From Sphingobium sp. 15-1 (GTDB taxonomy: Bacteria > Pseudomonadota > Alphaproteobacteria > Sphingomonadales > Sphingomonadaceae), in assembly GCF_013375535.1 (NCBI RefSeq), contig NZ_JABXJG010000001.1, positions 1,178,001-1,242,000 of the forward strand: 64,000 bases of DNA, written 5' to 3'. The translations under genes and the position numbers were made by a program. Within the stretch, counting starts at the first letter, position 1, and each line of letters starts with the position of its first letter. Shown here piece by piece: positions 18,991 through 28,027 of this stretch. Under the pieces are notes generated by a model that made no database searches, was not told where the DNA came from, and was given only the letters and a program-made list of their open reading frames with translations.

Positions 18991-19491
18991 ATGATTGAAG
19001 TCGCCGTCCTCCACGAACAGGGGTGGCCCGATACCGATTGGGAATTGCTGGCCCAGCGGGCCGTCGTCGCCGCGATCACGCATAGCCCCTATGCCGCCTT
19101 CGCCGCCGACGAGGCGCTCTATGAAGTTGCGGTCAAGCTTACCACCGACGAGGAAGTCCACCAGCTCAACCGCGCCTATCGGGACAAGGACAAGCCGACC
19201 AACGTCCTGTCCTTCCCGATGGTGCAGTCGGACCTGCTCGAAGCCACCGCCAACACCGACGACGGCGAGGTCATATTGGGCGACATCGTGCTAGCGGAAG
19301 GGGTCTGCGCCGCCGAAGCCGCTGAAAAAGGCATCTCCATTGCCGATCACGCGACCCATCTCATCATTCATGGGACTTTCCATTTGCTGGGATATGATCA
19401 TATGGAGGACGCCGAGGCCGAAGCGATGGAGGCGTTGGAGACGCAATCGCTGATCAGCCTTGGCATTTCCGATCCTTATGGGGATCGCTGA
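18991..19491 (+). CDS. ybeY: Endoribonuclease YbeY, rRNA maturation factor
   Basis: A zinc-dependent single-strand endoribonuclease needed for 16S rRNA 3' maturation and ribosome quality control, 166 aa. The metal motif HLIIHGTFHLLGYDHMED carries the three conserved histidines. The start at 18991 (MIEVAVL) matches the family N-terminus. The preceding frame reads into the repeat, and the ribosome-binding site is poor (TTGAAG directly upstream), so the repeat may have displaced the original leader. Flanked by its usual partners phoH and corC. Confidence 0.95.
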   Translation: MIEVAVLHEQGWPDTDWELLAQRAVVAAITHSPYAAFAADEALYEVAVKLTTDEEVHQLNRAYRDKDKPTNVLSFPMVQSDLLEATANTDDGEVILGDIVLAEGVCAAEAAEKGISIADHATHLIIHGTFHLLGYDHMEDAEAEAMEALETQSLISLGISDPYGDR

Positions 19492-19512
19492 AACAGGGGA
19501 ACAGGAAACACA

Positions 19513-20460
19513 ATGGCTGAAGGCAGTCCGAAGGACGGCAACGGTTCCAAGGAATCGGACAGTAGCAGCAACGAAGGCGGTTTATGGAGCGGCCTGAAGT
19601 CGCTGCTTTTCGGTGAGGAAGAGAGCACCAGCCTCCGCCGCGAGCTGGAGGATGCGCTCGACGAATATGATGAGGAGGAGCAGGAGGAAGGCGCAGCCCC
19701 TCCCGCCAAGGGCGACCTGTCCGCGATCGAGCGGCAGATGGTCCGCAACCTCCTCCATTTTTCCGAACATACGGTCGACGATGTGGCCGTTCCCCGCGCG
19801 GACATCATCGCCATCGAGGAAAAGGCGAGCTTTGCCGACCTTGCGGCGCTGTTCGCGGAAGCCGGGCATAGCCGCATCCCGGTCTATCGCGAGAATCTGG
19901 ATAGGATCGTCGGCATGATCCACATCCGCGACGCCTTCGCCATATTGGCGGGCAAGGCGCCGGTGCCCGATACGTTGGAGCCGCTGATCCGTCAGCCGCT
20001 CTATGTTCCCGAAAGCATGGGCGCGCTGGACCTGCTCGCTGAAATGCGCGCCAAGCGGACCCATCTCGCCATCGTGCTGGACGAATATTCGGGCACCGAG
20101 GGCCTGCTCACCTTCGAGGATCTGGTCGAGGAAATCGTCGGGGAAGTCGAGGACGAGCATGACGAAGAGCCCGAGGTAATGCTGGTTCCGCTGGAAGGCG
20201 GCCTCTGGGAAGCCGATGCCCGCGCCGAATTGGAGGATGTCGCCAAGGAGATTGACGAAAAGCTGGCCGATATTGAGGAAGATGTCGATACGCTGGGCGG
20301 CCTGGCCTTCGTGATCGCGGGCCGGGTTCCGGAGCCGGGCGAAATCATCGAGCATGAGGAAAGCGGCTGGAAACTGGAAATCCTCGCCAGCGACGGCCGC
20401 CGCGTCAGCCGCCTGCGCCTGCACCCTCCCGCGGAACGGGAGATCGAGGATGAGGCGTGA
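19513..20460 (+). CDS. corC: CorC/HlyC family CBS-domain protein
   Basis: A soluble CNNM-like protein linked to magnesium/cobalt efflux, 315 aa. A low-complexity acidic N-terminus (residues 1-70, rich in Glu, Ser and Gly) is followed by two CBS domains (VDDVAVPRADIIAIEEKAS and PLYVPESMGALDLLAEMRAK) and the C-terminal transporter-associated domain ending at LGGLAFVIAGRVPEPGEII. No transmembrane helices. In many bacteria lnt follows corC; here a repeat and a convergent gene follow instead. Confidence 0.9.
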   Translation: MAEGSPKDGNGSKESDSSSNEGGLWSGLKSLLFGEEESTSLRRELEDALDEYDEEEQEEGAAPPAKGDLSAIERQMVRNLLHFSEHTVDDVAVPRADIIAIEEKASFADLAALFAEAGHSRIPVYRENLDRIVGMIHIRDAFAILAGKAPVPDTLEPLIRQPLYVPESMGALDLLAEMRAKRTHLAIVLDEYSGTEGLLTFEDLVEEIVGEVEDEHDEEPEVMLVPLEGGLWEADARAELEDVAKEIDEKLADIEEDVDTLGGLAFVIAGRVPEPGEIIEHEESGWKLEILASDGRRVSRLRLHPPAEREIEDEA

Positions 20461-20540
20461 TCTTTTCGATTGCGGGTTGGCGGGGCTTGAGGTTCGGCTG
20501 AACATGCGGGCGGCATTGGGTGGAGATTGGACGTTCTAAT

Positions 20541-20668
20541 CCTCCCCATCGATAGATGGGAGGTGGCAGGCCGCAGGCCTGACGGAGGGAAAAACGCGCA
20601 GGTCGTGCCAGTTCCCCTCCACCACCGCCTTCGGCGGTGGTCCCCCTCCCCATCTACCGATGGGGAGG
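20541..20668. repeat. Composite repeat of four hairpins
   Basis: Four adjacent palindromes: CTCCCCATC/GATGGGAG (20541-20563), CAGGCC-GCA-GGCCTG (20568-20582), ACCACCGCC-TTC-GGCGGTGGT (20621-20641), and CCTCCCCATC/GATGGGGAGG (20645-20668). The outer two are copies of each other. It fills the gap between corC and the convergent 123-aa gene. Confidence 0.85.
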
Positions 20669-20712
20669 ATCAAGAATGTCAGCAATTGACCAACTGCCGG
20701 CACAATCCAGAT

Positions 20713-21084
20713 CTAATCGACCGCCACGGCCTCATCCGCCAGCAGCCAATCCAGCGCCGGGCGGGCCAGCGGAAATATCCGCAAATAGGGCTGGGTCATC
20801 ACGCGGCGCACCTGCATGCGCGCGATGACGCTGGGCGTGACGATGGCGATGCGCCGGGCTTTGGGGAAATCCCCCAGATAACGGCCGAAGGATTCGACCC
20901 CATATCGGCTCTGGACGGCGCTTTCCGTCATGTCCATCCGCAGCAGATAGCCCGGCTTGAAACTCTGCTCGACGAACTGGCGCTTCAATATGCGGGCATA
21001 TTCAGCGATGATCTCATCCGTGAACAGACCTGTCCATTTGATGTCGAGCAGGTTCAGATCATGCCGGAAATCAATAAGATACAT
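20713..21084 (-). CDS. Hypothetical protein, possibly STAS/SpoIIAA-like
   Basis: I do not recognise a specific family. 123 aa, soluble, no signal peptide. The alternation of strands and helices (MYLIDFRHDLNLLDIKWTGL, YLLRMDMTE, FPKARRIAIVTPSVIARMQV) resembles the alpha/beta STAS-like proteins that occur singly in sphingomonads, but this is a fold-level guess. It is a lone minus-strand gene, convergent with corC and divergent from the DUF2142 gene. Confidence 0.6.
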   Translation of the reverse strand: MYLIDFRHDLNLLDIKWTGLFTDEIIAEYARILKRQFVEQSFKPGYLLRMDMTESAVQSRYGVESFGRYLGDFPKARRIAIVTPSVIARMQVRRVMTQPYLRIFPLARPALDWLLADEAVAVD

Positions 21085-21245
21085 GATTTTTCTCCACCGC
21101 CGACCATGGCGCGGAAATATTACCGAAGACTTACGGGGAAACCGCCGAACATCCTGATGCAGATCAGAAAGAAGCGCGAAATATTAAGAGCTTGACGCTA
21201 GATCGACTGACCCAGAGCAGGACAAGGCGGGATCAGGGTCGATCG

Positions 21246-22733
21246 ATGCGACAGGAAAGACAGGCATTCATGCGGACGCGGCGGCCCGTCGCGGGCGACA
21301 TGCCATGGACCGGGCTCGAAAAGGGGCTCTATGCCCTGATCTGCATCGCCACGCTGTTCTTCGCCTGCATTACCCCGCCCTTTCAGGCGCCCGACGAAAA
21401 TCAGCATTATATCAAGGCCCTGCTGCTTTCGGAGGGCGGCATCCTGACCGAACAGCGTGGCGCCATGATCGGCGCGGAGCTTCCCCGTGCCGCCATCGAT
21501 CTGCACGACGTCTATTTTCCCACGCGCGCATCATCCGCTCCCCGCCTGTTCGATCGCGATAGGCTGGACGAGGCCTGGCATGCCGATGACGCGGCGGGCA
21601 AAGAGCGCGGTTTTGCCGATTTCCCCAATGTGGCCAATTATGCGCCCACCCTTTACCTGCCCGGCGCGATCGGCCTGACGATCGGAAACAGGCTTGGCCT
21701 GCCTCGGCTCGGCGCCTTTTATGGCGGCCGGATGGTCAATGCTCTTTTCTCCCTCATCATGCTGGGCGCGGCGCTTGGCCTTCTTCCCTTCGGCCGCAAC
21801 GCCATGCTCGCCACAGCGCTGTTGCCGACTTTCTGCTATCAAAATGGCTCGCTCTCGCCCGATGCGGTGATCAACGGCATGGGCTTTCTAGGCCTTGCCC
21901 TGGCGCTGCGGGTGGGTTTCATGGGATGGACCGGCAAGCGCGGGCTCGCGCTCTATCTGACGGCGCCGCTGCTGGCGCTGGCGAAGGGCGTCTATCTGCC
22001 GTTGATGGCCGCGGGATGGCAATGGCCCGGAAACCGCCGCGATCTTCGCGCCGTGTCGATCCTTGCCGCGATGGCGCTCGGCGCGCTGGCCTTCCTAATC
22101 TGGATGAAATTTTCCGGGGGTAGCCAGGCGCTCTATCATATCATGTCGCGCAAGACGGGCGAGACGGTCATGACCGCGCCGCTCGGCCAGCAACTGGCCG
22201 TGATCCTCCACGATCCCCTCGCCTATCTCCATGTCCTCGTGACCAGCGTGACCGAGCGGGCACCGGTCTATGCGCTCCAGATCGTAGGCCGTTTCGGCTG
22301 GAACGCCATATTGCTGCCCTTACTGGCCTATCCGCTGGCGCTGGCGATGCTGGGCGCGGCAGTCCTCTGCGGATCGGCCATGCGCTTTTCGCTCGGCCAA
22401 AGGCTCTGGTGGCTCGCCATCGTCGCGGGTGTGGCCCTGCTGATCGAAACCGCCATGTATCTGACCGGCACGCCGCTTGGCGCGGACTATATTCAGGGGA
22501 CGCAGGGCCGCTATTTCCTGCCCCTCCTGCCGCTGGCGCTGATGGCCTTCATGCCCGAAGAACCGCTTCGCGGCGCACGCATCCTGTTCGCCGGATCGGC
22601 GCTGCTGTTGCTGTCAGTCGCCGCCGCGACCGCGTTCGACAGCTTCTGGGTCCATGGCTTCGTCACCGCCGACGGCATGCCTCCCTATCGCAGCCTGACC
22701 CGCGCCCTCACCCTGCCCTCGCCGCGCTGGTAG
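21246..22733 (+). CDS. DUF2142 family polytopic membrane protein
   Basis: An integral membrane protein of about 495 aa with roughly ten or more hydrophobic helices. The DUF2142 hallmark PPFQAPDENQHYIKALLLSEGG follows the first helix. The fold resembles GT-C glycosyltransferases, and members often sit in surface-polysaccharide loci, but no partner genes are nearby. The start is chosen at 21246, which has AGGG about eight bases upstream; the open frame reaches back to 21192 and a further ATG lies at 21270. Its last ~120 bases overlap the 3' end of the opposite-strand PAP2 gene. Confidence 0.8.
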   Translation: MRQERQAFMRTRRPVAGDMPWTGLEKGLYALICIATLFFACITPPFQAPDENQHYIKALLLSEGGILTEQRGAMIGAELPRAAIDLHDVYFPTRASSAPRLFDRDRLDEAWHADDAAGKERGFADFPNVANYAPTLYLPGAIGLTIGNRLGLPRLGAFYGGRMVNALFSLIMLGAALGLLPFGRNAMLATALLPTFCYQNGSLSPDAVINGMGFLGLALALRVGFMGWTGKRGLALYLTAPLLALAKGVYLPLMAAGWQWPGNRRDLRAVSILAAMALGALAFLIWMKFSGGSQALYHIMSRKTGETVMTAPLGQQLAVILHDPLAYLHVLVTSVTERAPVYALQIVGRFGWNAILLPLLAYPLALAMLGAAVLCGSAMRFSLGQRLWWLAIVAGVALLIETAMYLTGTPLGADYIQGTQGRYFLPLLPLALMAFMPEEPLRGARILFAGSALLLLSVAAATAFDSFWVHGFVTADGMPPYRSLTRALTLPSPRW

Positions 22734-23345
22734 CCAGACGCCGCAGAGCGCCAGCCAGCCCAGTCCCTCGATCCATCCGGCCACTACATCACTCGGCCAA
22801 TGCACCCCTAGCCAGACCCGGCTGATCCCGATCACCGCAATCGCCAGCGCGGCCCCGACATAGGCGGACCGCCGCCCCGCCAGCATCGCCAGCGCGCCGA
22901 AGAAGATCATGTTCCCCGCCGCATGCCCGCTCGGGAAGCTATAGCTGTGCACGATGTCGAGATGCGGCAGCAAGTCCGGTCGAGGTTCCGCAAAAACCTG
23001 CTTGAGCGCCAGATTGAGCAGCGTCCCGCCTACGACCACCCATAAAAGCCAGAAGGCACGCGCCCTCGCTTTGCTCCAGAGGCCAACAAAACAGGCGCCC
23101 AATAGCGCAAAGCGCACCGCCGTTCCGCCGATCATCGAAGCCAGTTGCATCATCCCAGTGACGAGAACGCCCGCGCCGCTTTGCCGCGCCCGTCCCGCCA
23201 TTCCCATCAGGCGGACATTCAGCCCGTCCAGCAATCCGTGCCGCTGCGCCAGCGCAATCATCAGAACGCAAAAAAGCGCGAGAGCCAAAGCTCCCGCGCC
23301 TTTTGCCACGGCTCTGCGCCGATCAGATATGAAGCGCGCGCCCAT
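22614..23345 (-). CDS. PAP2 family membrane phosphatase
   Basis: A lipid or polyprenyl-diphosphate phosphatase, about 243 aa, with several membrane helices. The three PAP2 motifs are complete: KQVFAEPRP, PSGHA and SRVWLGVHWPSDV (catalytic His). The start is uncertain: ATG at 23345 overlaps the lpd stop by 23 bases, ATG at 23366 by 44. The last ~40 residues (Arg/Gly-rich) run antisense through the end of the DUF2142 gene and look unlike the rest of the protein, so the stop codon may have been lost and replaced by read-on. Transcribed with lpd. Confidence 0.85.
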   Translation of the reverse strand: MGARFISDRRRAVAKGAGALALALFCVLMIALAQRHGLLDGLNVRLMGMAGRARQSGAGVLVTGMMQLASMIGGTAVRFALLGACFVGLWSKARARAFWLLWVVVGGTLLNLALKQVFAEPRPDLLPHLDIVHSYSFPSGHAAGNMIFFGALAMLAGRRSAYVGAALAIAVIGISRVWLGVHWPSDVVAGWIEGLGWLALCGVWLPARRGQGEGAGQAAIGRHAVGGDEAMDPEAVERGRGGD

Positions 23346-24717
23346 ATGCAGCCAGCACGCTTTCATGCATGGATTCGGAGATGGTCGGATGCGGGAAGAC
23401 CGTGTGCATCAACTCCGCCTCGGTCGTCTCCAGCGTCTTGCCGATGGTGTAGCCCTGGATCATCTCGGTCACTTCCGCGCCGACCATATGCGCGCCCAGC
23501 AATTCGCCGGTCTTGGCGTCGAACACCGTCTTGGTGAAGCCTTCCGCCTCGCCCAAGGCGATCGCCTTGCCGTTGCCGATGAAGGGGAACATGCCGACCT
23601 TCACCTCATAACCGGCTTCCTTGGCCTTGGCTTCGGTCAGGCCGACGCTGGCGATCTGCGGATGGCAATAGGTGCAGCCCGGAATGTTGCGCGGGTCCAT
23701 GGCATGCGGATGCTTGCCCGCAATGGCTTCCGCCGCGATCACGCCCTCATGGCTCGCCTTGTGCGCCAGCCATGGCGGCGCGGTGACGTCGCCAATCGCC
23801 CAGATGCCCTCGACATTGGTATTGCAGGCGGGATCAGTGACGATATGGCCGCGCTCCGTCTTCACGCCCAGCGTTTCCAGCCCGATATTCTCGGTATTGG
23901 GGACGATGCCGATGGCGACGATGACATGGCTGTATTCGCCGTTGACGATCTTGCCGTCCTTGCCCTTGATCGCGGCCTTGACGCCATTGGCGCCGACTTC
24001 CAGCTTCTCGACGCCCGCGCCAGTCATGATGGTCATGCCCTGCTTCTTCAGCGCCTTTTCGAGGAAGGCGGAGACGTCCGCATCCTCGACCGGCACCACG
24101 CGGTCCAACATCTCCACCACGGTCACGTCAGCGCCCATGTCATTGTAGAAGCTGGCGAACTCGATGCCGATCGCACCCGAGCCAATGACCAACAGCTTGC
24201 TGGGCATTTCCGGCGGGGTCATGGCGTGGCGATAGGTCCAGACGCGCTTGCCGTCCGCCGGGGCGAAGGGCAGGTCGCGGGCGCGAGCGCCGGTGGCGAC
24301 GATGATGTTCCTCGCCGTCAGTTCCTCGGTCTTGCCGTCCTTGGTGACGGAAAGCTTGCCTTTCGCGACCAGCTTGCCGTCGCCCATATGGACGGTGATC
24401 TTGTTCTTCTTCATCAGGTGCGTGACGCCCTGATTGAGTTGCTTCGCGACGCCGCGCGAACGCTTCACCACTGCCTCTATGTCTGCGCTGATCTTTTCAG
24501 CCGCCAGACCATAATCCTTGGCATGCTGCATATAATGATAGATTTCCGCCGAACGCAGCAGCGCCTTCGTCGGGATGCAGCCCCAGTTGAGGCAGATGCC
24601 GCCCAGATTCTCGCGCTCGACGATGGCGGTCTTCAGGCCCAGTTGCGCCGCGCGGATCGCGGCCACATAGCCGCCGGGGCCGGAGCCCAGAACGATGACG
24701 TCGTAATTCTCAGCCAT
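23323..24717 (-). CDS. lpd: Dihydrolipoyl dehydrogenase (E3)
   Basis: The FAD-dependent E3 component that reoxidises lipoamide with NAD, 464 aa. It has the FAD-binding GSGPGGYV near the start, the redox disulfide LGGICLNWGCIPTK (Cys42 and Cys47), the NAD-binding GSGAIGIE, and the C-terminal His-Glu pair in the interface segment LMHTVFPHPTISE. The ATG at 24717 is preferred; the frame also has a TTG two codons upstream. It lies downstream of the E2 gene in the same direction, so E2 and E3 of pyruvate dehydrogenase are linked; E1 genes are not in the window. Confidence 0.96.
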   Translation of the reverse strand: MAENYDVIVLGSGPGGYVAAIRAAQLGLKTAIVERENLGGICLNWGCIPTKALLRSAEIYHYMQHAKDYGLAAEKISADIEAVVKRSRGVAKQLNQGVTHLMKKNKITVHMGDGKLVAKGKLSVTKDGKTEELTARNIIVATGARARDLPFAPADGKRVWTYRHAMTPPEMPSKLLVIGSGAIGIEFASFYNDMGADVTVVEMLDRVVPVEDADVSAFLEKALKKQGMTIMTGAGVEKLEVGANGVKAAIKGKDGKIVNGEYSHVIVAIGIVPNTENIGLETLGVKTERGHIVTDPACNTNVEGIWAIGDVTAPPWLAHKASHEGVIAAEAIAGKHPHAMDPRNIPGCTYCHPQIASVGLTEAKAKEAGYEVKVGMFPFIGNGKAIALGEAEGFTKTVFDAKTGELLGAHMVGAEVTEMIQGYTIGKTLETTEAELMHTVFPHPTISESMHESVLAAYGRALHI

Positions 24718-24745
24718 GATCAAACTCGCTTTTCTCTGAAATCTG

Positions 24746-25153
24746 TCACGCCGCCGGAGGGGTGAAGGGCGGCACGGAACGGGGCTGGCGATCTTCCCCG
24801 ATCGCCACGAAGGTGAAGGTCGCCTTGGTCACGCGATAGGACCGGTCGTCATGGCGGGCGCGGCGCCAGGCCTCGACGGCGATGCTCATCGACGTCCGCC
24901 CGACGGAAACCAGCCTGGCGAAGACCGACACTTCATCGCCCACGACGACGGGGCGCAGGAAGGTCATGCCCTCTACGGCGATGGTGACGGCGCGCCCATG
25001 GCTGTGCCGGGCCGCGACGGAACCCGCCGCCGAATCCATCAGGCTCATCAGCCAGCCGCCGAAAATATCCCCATAGGGATTGGTGTCGGACGGCATGGCG
25101 ATGACGCGCACCGCCGGGCTGTCCGCCGGCGGCTGCTCGTCCTGTCCAGCCAT
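24746..25153 (-). CDS. Acyl-CoA thioesterase, hotdog fold (YciA-like)
   Basis: Hydrolyses acyl-CoA thioesters in the cytoplasm, 135 aa. The hotdog core shows the family pattern: MPSDTNPYGDIFGGWLMSLM (catalytic Asn and Asp region), DSAAGSVAARHSHGRAVTIA, and VVVGDEVSVFARLVSVGRTS. Its ATG shares one base with the E2 stop codon (TGATG), so it is translated with pdhC. A thioesterase between E2 and E3 could protect the CoA pool, which is inference. Confidence 0.88.
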   Translation of the reverse strand: MAGQDEQPPADSPAVRVIAMPSDTNPYGDIFGGWLMSLMDSAAGSVAARHSHGRAVTIAVEGMTFLRPVVVGDEVSVFARLVSVGRTSMSIAVEAWRRARHDDRSYRVTKATFTFVAIGEDRQPRSVPPFTPPAA

Positions 25154-26439
25154 CAGGCCAGCATGCCGATCGGGTTTTCGACCAGCTCCTTGAAGACCTG
25201 CATCAGCCGTGCCCCGTCGGCGCCGTCGATGGCGCGGTGGTCGAAGCTGCCGGTGGCCGACATGACGGTCGCGATCTGAAGCGAGTCATCGATGACGAAG
25301 GGCCGCTTCTCGCCCGCGCCGATCGCCAGGATCATGCCCTGCGGCGGGTTGATGACGGCTTCGAACTGCTTGATGCCGAACATGCCCATGTTGGAAAGCG
25401 AGGCGGTGCCGCCCTGATATTCTTCCGGCTTGAGCTTGCCGTCCTTGGCGCGGCTGGCAAGATCCTTCATCGCGGTCGAGATGGCGGCGACGCCCTTGCT
25501 GTCGGCTTCGGTCACGATGGGCGTGATCAGGCCGCCGGGGATCGACACCGCCACGGAAATATCGGCGCGCTTGAATTGCAGCATCTGATCGCCCGCGAAC
25601 TGCACATTGCACTCCGGCACCTGGATCAGCGCGACGCCCAGCGCCTTGATCAGCAGGTCGTTAACCGACAGCTTGACGCCCCGCGAAGCCAGACCGGCGT
25701 TCAGCTCGCCCCGCAGCTTCAGCAGCTTGTCGAGCTGGACATCCACGGTCAGGTAGATGTGCGGCACCTGCTGCTTGGATTCAGTCAGGCGGCGCGCAAT
25801 GGTCTTGCGCATGCCGCTCAGCTTGACGACTTCGTGCGGGATGCCGAAGTCCTGCGCGGCGGCGGGAGCGGCCGCCGGAGCAGCGGCGGGCGCTGCGGCA
25901 GGCGCCGGAGCGGCGGCCTTCGCGGCGGGCGCCGTGCCCTCAATATCCGCCTTCACGATACGGCCATTGGGGCCTGAGCCGGTCACAGCGGCGAGATCGA
26001 GCCCCTTCGCCTCCGCCAGACGGCGAGCGAGCGGGCTGACGTTCACGCGGCTGTCGGCGGGCTTGGCCGACGCGGGATCAGCCTTGACCGCAGCGGCGGG
26101 TGCGGCCGCCTCCGCCTTGGCGGGAACGGGGTCGGCCTTGGGCGCGGCCGCCGGCTTGGGCGCGGCATCGCCCTTCGCGGCTTGCGACACGTCCTCGCCT
26201 TCCTCCGCGATGATGGCGATGACGGTGCCGACCTTCACGCCTTCGGACCCTTCGGCCACCAATATCTTCGCCACGGTGCCTTCATCGACGGCTTCGAATT
26301 CCATCGTCGCCTTGTCGGTTTCGATTTCCGCCAGCAGATCGCCGGACGAAACCGTATCGCCCTCCTTCACCAGCCATTTCGCCAGCGTCCCTTCTTCCAT
26401 AGTCGGGGAAAGGGCAGGCATCTGGATCGTCTTGCTCAT
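25153..26439 (-). CDS. pdhC: Pyruvate dehydrogenase complex dihydrolipoamide acetyltransferase (E2)
   Basis: Transfers acetyl groups from lipoamide to CoA at the core of the complex, 428 aa. One lipoyl domain ([17 protein letters not shown], lipoylated Lys43 in ETDKATMEF), Ala/Pro-rich linkers, an E3/E1-binding domain ([20 protein letters not shown]), a second Ala/Pro linker, and the catalytic domain ending with [15 protein letters not shown], where His is catalytic. [12 protein letters not shown] is the expected start; the frame upstream of it lacks similarity. Heads the operon pdhC-thioesterase-lpd-PAP2. Confidence 0.95.
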   Translation of the reverse strand: MSKTIQMPALSPTMEEGTLAKWLVKEGDTVSSGDLLAEIETDKATMEFEAVDEGTVAKILVAEGSEGVKVGTVIAIIAEEGEDVSQAAKGDAAPKPAAAPKADPVPAKAEAAAPAAAVKADPASAKPADSRVNVSPLARRLAEAKGLDLAAVTGSGPNGRIVKADIEGTAPAAKAAAPAPAAAPAAAPAAAPAAAQDFGIPHEVVKLSGMRKTIARRLTESKQQVPHIYLTVDVQLDKLLKLRGELNAGLASRGVKLSVNDLLIKALGVALIQVPECNVQFAGDQMLQFKRADISVAVSIPGGLITPIVTEADSKGVAAISTAMKDLASRAKDGKLKPEEYQGGTASLSNMGMFGIKQFEAVINPPQGMILAIGAGEKRPFVIDDSLQIATVMSATGSFDHRAIDGADGARLMQVFKELVENPIGMLA

Positions 26440-26645
26440 GGGTGGAAGGCCTCTCATTTTTATCGGGCGTGGGGGCAATGAGGTTCGTTTCGGCGCTTTG
26501 GCCGGAACGGTCAAGGCCAAGCCTTGCGTGCACGCCGATAATCAGCCACATTTCACCAGTCTGGTTCATGGCTAACCATATGGGTTCAGCACATGCTCCG
26601 TGGCGAAGAAGACCAAATGGTCGTTACCCTGTAAGGACGCAGCAG

Positions 26646-27101
26646 ATGCGGACATATCTGGTTGTCGTGGACGAATCGCCCGAGGCGGAAACCGCGCTCC
26701 GCTTCGCTGCCCGGCGCGCCGCCAAGACGGCGGGCGCGGTTCGTATCCTGGCGCTCATTCCGCCCGCCGAATTCGTCCAATGGGGCGGCGTGCAGGCGAC
26801 GATGGAGGATGAAGCCCTGCAACGCGCCGAAGCGCTGGTGACGAGCGCGGCGGGCACGCTGACCGACGAATCCGGCATCCGCCCCAGCATCACCGTGCGG
26901 CAGGGCGATCCAGTGACGGTCGTGCGCCACACGCTGGAGGAGATGGACGATGTCGCGGCATTGGTGCTGGGGGCCGCCGCCAGCGGGCATCCCGGCGTCC
27001 TCGTCTCGCACTTCGCGGGCGCCGACGCGGGCAAGCTGCCCTGCCCGATCATGGTCATCCCCGGCGGACTGGATGCTGAAGCGATCGACCGGTTGAGTTA
27101 G
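26646..27101 (+). CDS. Universal stress protein family
   Basis: A UspA-fold nucleotide-binding protein of 151 aa. It shows the first strand TYLVVVDESPEAETALRFAA, the central GDPVTVVRHTLEEMDDVAALV, and the terminal strand CPIMVIPGG. The ATP-binding G-2x-G-9x-G(S/T) motif appears only partly (VLGAAASGHPGVLVSHFAG), so nucleotide binding is uncertain. AAGGA lies at a good distance upstream of the ATG. Divergent from pdhC. Confidence 0.85.
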   Translation: MRTYLVVVDESPEAETALRFAARRAAKTAGAVRILALIPPAEFVQWGGVQATMEDEALQRAEALVTSAAGTLTDESGIRPSITVRQGDPVTVVRHTLEEMDDVAALVLGAAASGHPGVLVSHFAGADAGKLPCPIMVIPGGLDAEAIDRLS

Positions 27102-27110
27102 GGCGTTGAT

Positions 27111-27204
27111 CCGTGTTCCTGCGCGGGCAGGAACCCAGTTCAAACGGCAGGACTGGGCTCTCACGAGCCACCTGTCTCGTTCGAGTGCCTGCGCAGGAGC
27201 ACGG
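27111..27204. repeat. Intergenic palindromic repeat (GCAGGAACCCAG family)
   Basis: Hairpin-forming ends CCGTGTTCCTGCGCGGGCAG (27111-27130) and GTGCCTGCGCAGGAGCACGG (27185-27204) face each other, with an inner CCCAGT/ACTGGG pair. A diverged relative of the element at 34006-34092. It lies between two convergent genes. Confidence 0.85.
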
Positions 27205-27232
27205 TTGGATGCAACCGGACGCCTTGCGCGCC

Positions 27233-28027
27233 TTATTTCTTCAGGCGATAGCCCGTCCGGAACATCCAGCCGATGATGCCCAGGCAAAGCGCCAGCATCC
27301 CGGCGACGAACAGCAGGCTGAACTCGATCCCCACGTCGCCGCGTCCGAAGAAGGTCCAGCGGAAGCCGGAGATGAGATAGACGATCGGATTGAACAGGGT
27401 GATCGTCCGCCACGGCTCCGCCAGCATGTGGATCGAATAAAAGGCCCCGCCCAGAAAGGTCATCGGCATGATGATCAGCAACGGGATCACCTGCAACTGC
27501 TCGAAACTTTGCGCCCAGATGCCCAGGATGAAGCCGAACAGGCAGAAACTGACCGCGATCAGCATCATGAAGGCGACCATCGCCAGTGGATGGGCGACAT
27601 GGATGTCGACGAACAGATGCGCGGTCACGAAGATGATGGTGCCCACGATCAGCGACTTGGTCGCCGCTGCGCCGACATAGGCGATGATCGTTTCCGCCGC
27701 CGACACTGGCGCCGACAGCAGTTCATAGATGGTGCCGGTGAATTTCGGCATGTAGATGCCGAAGCTGGCGTTGAAGATGCTCTCCGTGAACATCGACATC
27801 ATGATGAGGCCGGGCACAATGAAGGCGGCGTAGGGAATCCCGTCAATCTGCGTCATGCGCGAACCGATCGCGCCGCCGAACACCACGAAATAGAGCGAGG
27901 TGGTGATCACCGGCACCAGCAGCCCGGTCAGCAGCGTGCGGCGGAAACGGTGCAGCTCGAACTTGTAGATCGACCAGATCGCGCGGTGGTTGAAACGGCT
28001 TGCGCCCTGGGGATTGAAGCCGCTCAT
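27233..28027 (-). CDS. ABC-2 type transporter permease (YadH-like)
   Basis: The membrane subunit of an ABC exporter, 264 aa with about six hydrophobic helices. The ABC-2 signature region near [20 protein letters not shown] and [13 protein letters not shown] is clear. Length and partner gene fit the YadGH type, whose substrate is unknown. Its ATG overlaps the ATPase stop by four bases, so the two are translated together. Confidence 0.9.
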   Translation of the reverse strand: MSGFNPQGASRFNHRAIWSIYKFELHRFRRTLLTGLLVPVITTSLYFVVFGGAIGSRMTQIDGIPYAAFIVPGLIMMSMFTESIFNASFGIYMPKFTGTIYELLSAPVSAAETIIAYVGAAATKSLIVGTIIFVTAHLFVDIHVAHPLAMVAFMMLIAVSFCLFGFILGIWAQSFEQLQVIPLLIIMPMTFLGGAFYSIHMLAEPWRTITLFNPIVYLISGFRWTFFGRGDVGIEFSLLFVAGMLALCLGIIGWMFRTGYRLKK

